Of a stretch of 32,729 nt of DNA, positions 21,929 to 27,981 are shown in pieces; within the stretch, counting starts at the first letter, position 1; every line of letters begins with the position of its first letter. This DNA comes from a virus. The DNA lies in the IMG/VR virus record IMGVR_UViG_3300005588_000067, positions 1 through 32,729 of that record. One strand, given 5' to 3'. The notes under the pieces were generated by a model that worked only from the letters and a program-made list of their open reading frames with translations, was not told the DNA's origin and searched no databases. A program made the translations under genes and the position numbers.

Positions 21929-22344
21929 TCTCTTAACGTCCTACTCATTAATAAGCCTGCATTCTTGGCAACCGTGTACTGCCAATTTTGCGCAGCCTTT
22001 CGCATAAATTTAAACCGGTTTTCCATTGGTCGCGCATAGTTAGCCGTCCAGCCGAAATACAATGTCTCACCAACTCGCCAGCGGTTAATGGTTGTAACCG
22101 TCTCGCCCGCGTCCCAGTCGCGAGGAGTGTAGCCTTCTGGCTGTTCGTCTGGGCCAATAGGTAAACGCCCAATGGCTGCCTGCCCTGAGTTAATCAAGAA
22201 GCTTGTATCAATAGGAGTGTTACCGCCTTTATTGTAGTCGGTCTGCGCTTCTCGGATTATCTCCTGTGCAGACTGCTTAAACACAGCCTCGATACGTTCG
22301 TTACTGGATGATATAAATTTGTTAATGTCGGCGGTGAATGTCAT
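21925..22344 (-). CDS. Tail completion protein (HK97 gp10-like)
   Basis: A 139-residue neck protein. The helical N-terminus (INKFISSSNERIEAVFKQSA) leads to a beta-rich core (LRVGETLYFGW-like strand RWRVGETLYFGWTANYARPM) with the YARPMEN motif, found in gp10-like proteins as YA..vE. A final helix contains AQNWQYTVAKNAG. It is coupled by ATGA overlaps on both sides. It likely sits between the head connector and tail terminator; the family is supported but not certain. Confidence 0.68.
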   Translation of the reverse strand: MTFTADINKFISSSNERIEAVFKQSAQEIIREAQTDYNKGGNTPIDTSFLINSGQAAIGRLPIGPDEQPEGYTPRDWDAGETVTTINRWRVGETLYFGWTANYARPMENRFKFMRKAAQNWQYTVAKNAGLLMSRTLRE

Positions 22345-23378
22345 TTAAACCCCTCCATCCTGACCTGTCGGCCAATAAAATCTATTGTGATTACATTACG
22401 GCAACGGCACTGGATTAGCTGCTTACCGGGTGCGCCTAGGCTGTTATCACCAGGGTACATTGCCTTGCTGCCATCTGGGAACACGTATTCTTCTTCGATT
22501 GGAATGCCATCTTTGTAGTTGGCCTCCATTTGGAAATGATCTAGGCGCGTTCGCTTATCTCCCGTAGCGTCCCATGATTTCTTAGCATCCTGCGAATCCA
22601 GCTCGCCTTTGGCCATGGCCTGCTCAACTGCTTGAAACTGGCCAGCACGCAAAGCATTAATGGATTCAGTGCGTGCTATTGCGTCACCTCTAAATTTCAG
22701 TGTCTTGCTTTGCATTCGTGTGATGGCGTTATCAATCTGTACCTTTGTTAATGGTTTGTCATCCTCAATGGCCTTGCGGATAATATGATCATAACTCTTA
22801 TCCCTAAGCTCGCGATTGAAATAGTTGCGGTCTAATTCTAACAGCTCATTGCGGGCTTTATTAACCCATCCTGCTTGCTGTGTGGTTAGGCCCACTGTAC
22901 CGCCTGCCCTTTTGCCTGTTTCTGGGTTGTATCGCCCTACCAAACCAATCGCCGTGGTGCGTGGGTTATCGCCAAGCTCTAAGCCTCGCTCCAATTGCTG
23001 CTTAATCATATCCACTTGATCTGTAACTACCTCCGTTACAAACTGGCTAGACTCGCTCCGTATCCATTCAATGGCACTAGGCGCGGCCATATCAAAACGA
23101 AAACCGACACTGCCTAGCTCAGTAGGTATGCGACCGATCTGCTCAACGCCTGTTAGGCCGCCTGTTCTGTACGCTTGGTATATTTCATCGTCTACCTGCT
23201 CAAACGCCGCCCTGTCGATGCCCAGCAAGCGCACCACTGCGTCACTGTCTTGTCGCTCTATCGCGGCCTCTAATTCTTTTAGCGTCACGCTGTTTTTTAT
23301 ATCAGACACAGACGAAGCAAAGGCGCGTAGCATGTCGCGTTCTTTTTGTTGTGCAATTAGGTCTAGATTAATAGGCAT
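22341..23378 (-). CDS. Phage Mu gpF-like head morphogenesis / minor capsid protein
   Basis: A 345-residue minor head protein of the Mu gpF/SPP1 gp7 family, which is thought to bind the portal and enter the capsid in a few copies. The core is IARTESINALRAGQF (234-248), then W269 in SWDATGDKRTRLDH ending at H281, then the conserved cysteine pair CRC (324-326). The long helical N-terminus is typical. Its location is unusual: these genes normally follow the portal gene, but here it lies far downstream, after the inserted two-gene cassette. GAGGGG, its only ribosome site, sits inside the terminator hairpin just before the ATG. Confidence 0.85.
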   Translation of the reverse strand: MPINLDLIAQQKERDMLRAFASSVSDIKNSVTLKELEAAIERQDSDAVVRLLGIDRAAFEQVDDEIYQAYRTGGLTGVEQIGRIPTELGSVGFRFDMAAPSAIEWIRSESSQFVTEVVTDQVDMIKQQLERGLELGDNPRTTAIGLVGRYNPETGKRAGGTVGLTTQQAGWVNKARNELLELDRNYFNRELRDKSYDHIIRKAIEDDKPLTKVQIDNAITRMQSKTLKFRGDAIARTESINALRAGQFQAVEQAMAKGELDSQDAKKSWDATGDKRTRLDHFQMEANYKDGIPIEEEYVFPDGSKAMYPGDNSLGAPGKQLIQCRCRNVITIDFIGRQVRMEGFK

Positions 23379-23400
23379 AAAAAACCCCTCGATTGAGGGG
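23379..23400 (-). terminator. Intrinsic terminator overlapping the gpF ribosome site
   Basis: On the minus strand CCCCTC-AATC-GAGGGG forms a perfect 6-base-pair hairpin followed by six T, then the ATG of the gpF-like gene. It would end transcripts of the small cassette upstream. The GAGGGG arm is also the only Shine-Dalgarno candidate for the next gene, so folding would hide it. Late transcription must read through. Confidence 0.7.
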
Positions 23401-23426
23401 ATTATAGCAAGAATGGGCGGTGTGGG

Positions 23427-23648
23427 CTATTTTACCTGCTTATACAAATAGTTAAGCGGTACTACCACATCAGTTCCGTTTACCCTCTTAAAGCAATAGC
23501 TTTCAAGTTTGTAGTTAAGTACATGCTTAGTGTATCCATTCTCAACGCACTTTGATCCGTTAATTAACAACAGAGGAACTATTACCGTAAAAAAACTTAG
23601 CACAAATAGTATATATAACGAAAATAATATGCGGGTTAGATGTCTCAT
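23427..23648 (-). CDS. Small membrane protein of a moron-like cassette
   Basis: A 73-residue protein with one N-terminal membrane helix (about 7-29, ILFSLYILFVLSFFTVIVPL). A 44-residue domain on the outer side of the inner membrane follows, with two cysteines (C34, C52) that could form a disulfide. AGGAGCAATAAA precedes the ATG; the 15 bases ending at the start codon are identical to those of its partner gene. No family is recognised. Topology and setting in a separately transcribed cassette recall phage exclusion or membrane-change proteins, which is inference only. Confidence 0.65.
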   Translation of the reverse strand: MRHLTRILFSLYILFVLSFFTVIVPLLLINGSKCVENGYTKHVLNYKLESYCFKRVNGTDVVVPLNYLYKQVK

Positions 23649-23664
23649 TTTATTGCTCCTCTAA

Positions 23665-24027
23665 TTACTCAAAAACCCATTTTAGTTTTGCCTTACCTAC
23701 AGGCTCAATATCTTTAATCATGGCTGTAAAGCATCCAGACTGGTAAAAATCCACTTCATGCCTTGTTTCATCGGATTCGATCTTTTCACAAAAGACATGA
23801 TGCCCGTCTGGGTAGGCATCCATCCCAGTAGAACCCCCATCTGAAGAGGTCTTAATTACAACATAGCTCCCCTTTAAATAGCTTAGCTCTCCACATAGCT
23901 TTACCGCTGCCTTGTCTAGAGTAAAATCTCCCTTTCTATTAGTGTAGATGAAATGCTTCGGGACTTTTGCGTAAACAGTATGCGAGCTGTTAAGCTCTAT
24001 TACGTCTCCAACCTCTAATTTTGTCAT
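23665..24027 (-). CDS. Conserved-looking hypothetical protein of a moron-like cassette
   Basis: A 120-residue soluble protein. It begins MTKLEVGDVIELNSSHTVYA. Conserved-looking blocks are HFIYTNRKGDFTL (25-37), SSDGGSTGMDAYPDGHHVFC (61-80) and DFYQSGCFTAMI (93-104), suggesting an all-beta fold with His and Cys residues that might bind metal. Similar blocks occur, as far as I recall, in unnamed phage proteins; no function is known. The ATG at 24027 is chosen for AAGGAG 9 bases upstream over an earlier in-frame start. It is the first gene of a two-gene unit with its own promoter. Confidence 0.68.
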   Translation of the reverse strand: MTKLEVGDVIELNSSHTVYAKVPKHFIYTNRKGDFTLDKAAVKLCGELSYLKGSYVVIKTSSDGGSTGMDAYPDGHHVFCEKIESDETRHEVDFYQSGCFTAMIKDIEPVGKAKLKWVFE

Positions 24028-24057
24028 TTTATTGCTCCTTTTGTTAAGCTCCCTTTT

Positions 24058-24085
24058 AATATACACCAGTCTAGCGTTATTGCAA
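24058..24085 (-). promoter_or_regulatory. Promoter of the moron-like cassette
   Basis: On the minus strand TTGCAA (24085-24080) and TATATT (24063-24058) are 16 bases apart. The -35 box starts at the base after the stop codon of the upstream neck gene. The -10 is preceded by GGTG and matches 5 of 6 positions, like the outer-membrane gene promoter. The coding start is 31 bases downstream of the -10 box. Confidence 0.6.
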
Positions 24086-24433
24086 CTACCCTTTCACAAA
24101 TATAACCCATGCAACAGGATCACCAGCCGCTGGCATTTGTTTGATACGGATAATTTCACGACTAACGCCGTCAATAGTTATGCGGCCCTGCATATTAGGC
24201 GTAGTACCGAACACGGCACCGGTTACTTGAATATCAGAGGCAGAGACCAAATCATCAACGTATTCTTTCGCAACGCCACTGGCTGTGGCATCCAATTGGA
24301 TCGGAGTTCCTTCTGTCATTGGGTCGTATTCGGTGGCGCCAGCTACTAACGGTACGTATTCGATAACGCCCTGCTTGAACTTGGCCATCAATCGACTAGC
24401 CGTGTCAGTCATGCGCCCGTAAAAATCAGCCAT
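24086..24433 (-). CDS. Head-tail joining (neck) protein
   Basis: A 115-residue virion protein. MADFYGRMTDTASRLMAKFK is a start shared by small neck proteins of siphoviruses. Beta segments follow (VIEYVPLVAG, GRITIDGVSREIIRIKQM), ending VAWVIFVKG. The ATG at 24433 is inside the end of the Ntn hydrolase gene with AAAGGTAAG upstream, which is better than a start 26 codons earlier. It follows the head-tail adaptor and hydrolase genes. The joining function is inferred from family resemblance and order. Confidence 0.62.
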   Translation of the reverse strand: MADFYGRMTDTASRLMAKFKQGVIEYVPLVAGATEYDPMTEGTPIQLDATASGVAKEYVDDLVSASDIQVTGAVFGTTPNMQGRITIDGVSREIIRIKQMPAAGDPVAWVIFVKG

Positions 24434-24893
24434 TAATAAACTTACCTTTCTTAATATCGTAAACGCGAACCTTGCCGCCCGTGTATATGTCGCGTGTTGC
24501 TGCGTACTCAACCGCCTGTTTTGCGGTCTTGCCGTGGTCTATTGCTGCTATTGCCCACTCGCTACCTGAGCCAGTGGCTGCCACAGCCTCGTCTAGTGGC
24601 TCCATCCAGAATTGCCCGCCATCCTGAATGCTAATAAGATAAACGTGGTCATCCTTAACTAGAATACCCTCACACTGCAATTCGAACTCAGTCTCGACCA
24701 CATCGCCATGACTATAATTAACCGTTAGCGCCGATAGCATCTCAAAGTCAGCACGGCACCCGGCCATAAAGATGATTCCATTCTCTGTCTTCATCCACTT
24801 CTGTGCGCCATCCGTCGTGATCATACTCCCTTTAGTCAAACGGCTATCGCAAGCAATCTGCCCGCGCTTATGATCATAGACGATGGTGGTCAT
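24426..24893 (-). CDS. HslV/proteasome-like Ntn hydrolase
   Basis: A 155-residue threonine hydrolase of the proteasome beta/HslV fold. The protein opens MTTIVYDHKRGQIACDSR, so removal of Met leaves Thr as the catalytic N-terminus, as in HslV (MTTIV). The conserved Asp (residue 16) and Lys (residue 32) keep the 16-residue spacing of HslV D17 and K33. GIIFMAGCRADF matches the AG strand. ATGSGSEWAIAAIDHGKTAKQAVEYA matches in order the GSGG loop and the following helices, then IYTGGKV. The catalytic set looks complete. No unfoldase partner is visible. It lies between head-tail connector genes, where it may process head or neck proteins, but its target is unknown. Confidence 0.82.
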   Translation of the reverse strand: MTTIVYDHKRGQIACDSRLTKGSMITTDGAQKWMKTENGIIFMAGCRADFEMLSALTVNYSHGDVVETEFELQCEGILVKDDHVYLISIQDGGQFWMEPLDEAVAATGSGSEWAIAAIDHGKTAKQAVEYAATRDIYTGGKVRVYDIKKGKFING

Positions 24894-24899
24894 AGTTGT

Positions 24900-25328
24900 T
24901 TACCCGTGTGATACAGTGAAGTTACTCGAACCATAACCGCCACTAGCTAAATATGGCGCTAGCATAGCATTGAGCTTGCGGTATATGGTCGCTTGGTTTC
25001 CTGTGTCTGAGTATGACACTGAAACGGCACCGAATACAGTTTCTTGTGTCACTCTTTGACCAACGTCACCCAGCGGGTCTTCGCCGCGATCGTAGATCGT
25101 AGCCGCCTCCATTTGGGCCGCTATAATATTAAATGGCACTTCTGTAGCGCCATCGCGAGGCCATGATAAGGGCTGTAACGGATCTGTTTTTTCGCCTTTG
25201 TATGATTGTACTTCCATATAATCAAGCGCAAGGGTTAGCGTTTCAGTGCTTGGCCTTGTTAGCGTGATTCCTCGCAGTGCAGCCGCTGCTTCATAGTCTA
25301 CTGTGTCTACGTATCCGATTAGTGCCAT
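24900..25328 (-). CDS. Head-tail adaptor, DnaT-like family
   Basis: A 142-residue connector protein. The pattern LIGYVDTVDYEAAAALRGI, then ALDYMEVQSYKGEKT, then PLSWPRDGATEVPFNIIAAQ is that of the phage family often named DnaT-like, which in structure corresponds to small head completion proteins that bind below the portal. A helical C-terminus (NQATIYRKLNAMLAPYL) follows. It stands 9 bases after the 270-residue head gene and before the hydrolase. The name reflects the family and does not imply a replication role. Confidence 0.78.
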   Translation of the reverse strand: MALIGYVDTVDYEAAAALRGITLTRPSTETLTLALDYMEVQSYKGEKTDPLQPLSWPRDGATEVPFNIIAAQMEAATIYDRGEDPLGDVGQRVTQETVFGAVSVSYSDTGNQATIYRKLNAMLAPYLASGGYGSSNFTVSHG

Positions 25329-25337
25329 GTTGTGCCT

Positions 25338-26150
25338 CTATAAATAATCATTATCTACTAGTATTCCTACAACCCTGCAGCTTACACGACCATTGCCAGT
25401 GGTTGTATTAGAAGAAAAGAAAGCATCCGTCTTCTGAGGTATTGGTGTCATAGCAAAATCTAACTGCACAGTACTTTCGTATATACTGACAACGTTAGTG
25501 GCCGTTAGTGGAATTCCAATGCTTGGGTTTCTTACATTCCAGTAAAAGTCGTTATCCCTACCCTTCGGAGCGCTAAAATAACCAACTTGGCCAAATAGCG
25601 TAAAACCAGCAGGGACAGTGAAAAAAGCTAAATTACTTGTTTGTCTGCTAGATTCAAATGCGCTAACAATCATACTAGAGTCATTTGGTACTCCGCCAGT
25701 GTGTGCATTTTCTCGGGCAGCATAAACATCTCCTATCGTCCCATTTGGGCTAATACATCTCATTTTGTTAATGCGCAATCCTGTACCCTCTGAGAATTCA
25801 ACAGGGGTTTGGCCACTAAGTGAAATTATAAAGCTTTTTTCGTTATAGTCTGAATCTAAGGTTTCAATAAGAATATTATTAGTGTCAACTGCACTAGTAC
25901 TGCTCAGCCAAAATGATGTAGGCGTATCGCTAATTGCATACTGACTAGCAAGCGGCCATATAAGTTTGGTAGTCGTTGTTATATTGTTGGCATATGAATT
26001 CACATAAACCATCCTATGCCCTGCTATCTGTCCCTTTGATATGCTCAGATGTAAAGGCTCGTTTGATACTTTTTGACGGCGAATATACGCCTTGTCACTC
26101 GTCATCAAGTCATCAGGCAAGCCCTGAATTATAGAGGGTACTCTACTCAT
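25338..26150 (-). CDS. Head structural / decoration-type protein
   Basis: A 270-residue beta-rich virion protein. It contains a pattern known from phage structural proteins near the capsid gene: IWPLASQYAISDTPTSFWLS, then NILIETLDSDYNEKSFIISL with SGQTPVEFSEGTGLRINKMR, then GTIGDVYAARENAH and VGYFSAPKG. Such proteins are thought to decorate the capsid or neck. The N-terminus is short and helical (LPDDLMTSDKAYIRR). It begins in an ATGA overlap with the module-bearing gene, so the two are probably translated together. Exact location in the virion is unknown. Confidence 0.6.
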   Translation of the reverse strand: MSRVPSIIQGLPDDLMTSDKAYIRRQKVSNEPLHLSISKGQIAGHRMVYVNSYANNITTTTKLIWPLASQYAISDTPTSFWLSSTSAVDTNNILIETLDSDYNEKSFIISLSGQTPVEFSEGTGLRINKMRCISPNGTIGDVYAARENAHTGGVPNDSSMIVSAFESSRQTSNLAFFTVPAGFTLFGQVGYFSAPKGRDNDFYWNVRNPSIGIPLTATNVVSIYESTVQLDFAMTPIPQKTDAFFSSNTTTGNGRVSCRVVGILVDNDYL

Positions 26151-26812
26151 AGCGTTGGCATCACGTTAGCAGGAAAATCATCTGCTTTTCCGAAAAAAGC
26201 GGCTTGAACGTAAAGCTGCGAGCCGATAGGTGCCGCAACAGCGCCTGATTTCATTATAATACTTGTATATGCGTTAGTCTGGTTGAAAGTCTCTGTATTT
26301 AATACTTCAAGCAAGACAAATCCATCACCTAATAGAGTGAATTTATAATCGACAGGTGAGCCACTCGCCAAGGTGTTTGTCTCTATATTGAATAGAGAAA
26401 ACGAATTCAAGCCTGCATCATCAAAAGTTGCAATCTGTATCCTTTGATTAGCCCATGAATCCATAACCTTGTATATTATCGCAGTGTAGTGCTTTTCGCC
26501 CGCTAGTATGCTCGGTATTTTATTGTCGAAATTAGTATTTAATGTAAATTCACCCGCACCAGTTTGCTCGGCTAGGCCCACAACATCAGCCCCGCTTGGA
26601 TTAGCTATTGTTACATTTTCAATAGTCCCGTCAGCGTCCGGACGCCACCCACTCGGGTCAAACGGACTGGGCATGTAATTAGTAACATAAGGATAGCTAA
26701 CAATAAAACTAGGATTGTGTGACTTTCTTACGCGTCTTTGTTTTTGTTTGTGCCACGCTTGAAACACTTGTGTTTCCGTTGTCGCATAGCTCGGGCTTGT
26801 TAGTGTTATCAT
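26147..26812 (-). CDS. Head-region protein carrying a jelly-roll-like module
   Basis: A 221-residue protein whose main part, residues 44-213, is the third copy of the module found twice in the Dit-like tail protein. It opens TNYMPSPFDPSGWRPDADG and closes APIGSQLYVQAAFFGKADDF. The first 43 residues are basic and low in structure (WHKQKQRRVRKSHNPSF) and are read from DNA that also encodes the end of the preceding gene in another frame. GAGGG stands 8 bases before the ATG at 26812. Lying between the capsid gene and a decoration-type gene, it may display the module on the capsid. That is inference; the module copy itself is clear. Confidence 0.65.
   Translation of the reverse strand: MITLTSPSYATTETQVFQAWHKQKQRRVRKSHNPSFIVSYPYVTNYMPSPFDPSGWRPDADGTIENVTIANPSGADVVGLAEQTGAGEFTLNTNFDNKIPSILAGEKHYTAIIYKVMDSWANQRIQIATFDDAGLNSFSLFNIETNTLASGSPVDYKFTLLGDGFVLLEVLNTETFNQTNAYTSIIMKSGAVAAPIGSQLYVQAAFFGKADDFPANVMPTL
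26174..26683 (-). repeat. Jelly-roll-like module, copy 3 (head region)
   Basis: This encodes residues 44-213 of the head-region protein. It shares a 39-base edge (one mismatch) and a 29-base identical edge with copy 1 of the tail protein, about 8.6 kb away, while the central part is clearly diverged. Confidence 0.85.
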
Positions 26813-26915
26813 CTTTTAAACCCTCGTTTATTTGCTTCTTACGGATAGTCTGCATCAAGGTCGTAAAATCAACTGCTTGACCTGGCACTAAGCCATCTTT
26901 ATTTAATTCTGACAT
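26709..26915 (-). CDS. Small protein downstream of the capsid gene
   Basis: A 68-residue polar protein (MSELNKDGLVPGQAVDFTTL to KTRKKVTQS). Its first 35 residues look like a short helical domain; the rest is disordered and becomes very basic. AAGG stands 8 bases ahead of the ATG. The last 104 bases are shared with the start of the module gene in the +1 frame, an unusually long overlap for this genome. It might be a separate small head protein, or the N-terminal domain of the module protein that a frameshift or sequence change has split off. Confidence 0.55.
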   Translation of the reverse strand: MSELNKDGLVPGQAVDFTTLMQTIRKKQINEGLKDDNTNKPELCDNGNTSVSSVAQTKTKTRKKVTQS

Positions 26916-26932
26916 ATTAAACCTTAAATAGC

Positions 26933-26950
26933 GCCCCTCCGAAGAGGGGC
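26933..26950 (-). terminator. UUCG hairpin after the capsid gene
   Basis: On the minus strand GCCCCTC-TTCG-GAGGGGC forms a perfect 7-base-pair stem closed by the extra-stable cUUCGg tetraloop, 8 bases after the capsid stop. No T-run follows on this strand. It may be a weak terminator or a 3' barrier that protects capsid mRNA, keeping downstream expression lower. On the plus strand TTTATTATTA follows, so it could end antisense transcripts. Confidence 0.55.
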
Positions 26951-26957
26951 TTTATTA

Positions 26958-27968
26958 TTAGTTAGTTACTAAGAACGCTAATGGTACAAGCTTGCGATCT
27001 ACAACACGGTTCCAGCTTGTGGCTAGCTTCAATTCAGCAATGCTGAAGGAGTCACCAGAAGGAGTGCCGGTTGATTCAAAACCGAACGGGTGCAAGATTT
27101 GAGTCTTACGAGTCCATAGGGTAGAGATACCGCCACCGTTACCGCCTGACTCAGCACGCTCCAATTCAACTGGGTATTCTGGCATGCCTTCGCCGTAACC
27201 GAATGCACCAGCGCCAAATAACACTGTGGTATATTTGAAGCCATCAGTTGAACCAGCTGTCACAGTCATGCCATCATCAACAATTACACGTTTGCCCATG
27301 TAAGTTGGGATAGTCATTTGACCTTGTGAATCAGGGATGAAGTCAATGTCGTCAGCGTCAACCATTTGCTTGTACACTTGAGAGTGAACAGCAATTGCAC
27401 CTGTATTGGTGAAGGCATCGCCCAAAGTGAACGCAGCTGCGGTGAAATTAGAGCGGCTAAACTTAGTAGCAGCAGATTGACCGGCAATAGACTCAGAAGC
27501 AACATCAACAACCATATCACCGGAGTCATTCGCCACGTTATCCGCTAGGATGCCGTCACAAGAAGCAATTAAACGGCGCTGCCATTGACGCATCCAGTAT
27601 GTGTCAACACGGTTGCGAATGTGAGTCATTGCATTTTCACCCATTGCCAACTCAGCTGCTAGGTCAGATGCAGATAAACCTTTGTTTAAGAATGCTTTGC
27701 GGCTTACCTGCTCGGCTTGGGTTAGTTTCTGCGCTGCTGCAACTTCAGCAGGATCATCGCTAGTTAGGTTAGCTTCGATAGCAGCGTCAATGTCATTCCA
27801 GAATGGTAATTCTGCTTTTTTACCGGCTGCGTTTGCTAGTGCGTCAAGTAAAGGCGTGCGAACAACAACACCAGATTGATAGAATGCTGTTAGCTCAGGT
27901 GAGTTTACAGCAGGTAGGTCTTGAAAGACGGTTACGTCGATAATGTCGGCTAATTGGGTAGTTGCCAT
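26958..27968 (-). CDS. Major capsid protein (gp13-like, HK97 fold)
   Basis: A 336-residue capsid protein. ATTQLADIIDVTVFQDLPAV, then NSPELTAFYQSGVVVRTPLL, is the typical opening of the gp13-like capsid family. FWNDIDAAIEANLTSDDP, MRQWQRRLIASCDGILAD and the C-terminal LATSWNRVVDRKLVPLAFL are other conserved blocks. The family does not use a maturation protease, which agrees with the separate scaffold gene upstream and no prohead protease in the window. AAGGAAAA precedes the ATG. It is likely the most abundant product of the operon, and the stable hairpin after it fits that. Confidence 0.88.
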   Translation of the reverse strand: MATTQLADIIDVTVFQDLPAVNSPELTAFYQSGVVVRTPLLDALANAAGKKAELPFWNDIDAAIEANLTSDDPAEVAAAQKLTQAEQVSRKAFLNKGLSASDLAAELAMGENAMTHIRNRVDTYWMRQWQRRLIASCDGILADNVANDSGDMVVDVASESIAGQSAATKFSRSNFTAAAFTLGDAFTNTGAIAVHSQVYKQMVDADDIDFIPDSQGQMTIPTYMGKRVIVDDGMTVTAGSTDGFKYTTVLFGAGAFGYGEGMPEYPVELERAESGGNGGGISTLWTRKTQILHPFGFESTGTPSGDSFSIAELKLATSWNRVVDRKLVPLAFLVTN

Positions 27969-27981
27969 GGTTTAATTTTCC

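Noticed and set aside
23071-23451. 126-residue plus-strand frame across the gpF-like gene start
   Set aside because: It runs through the terminator hairpin and a conserved gene, with no ribosome site.
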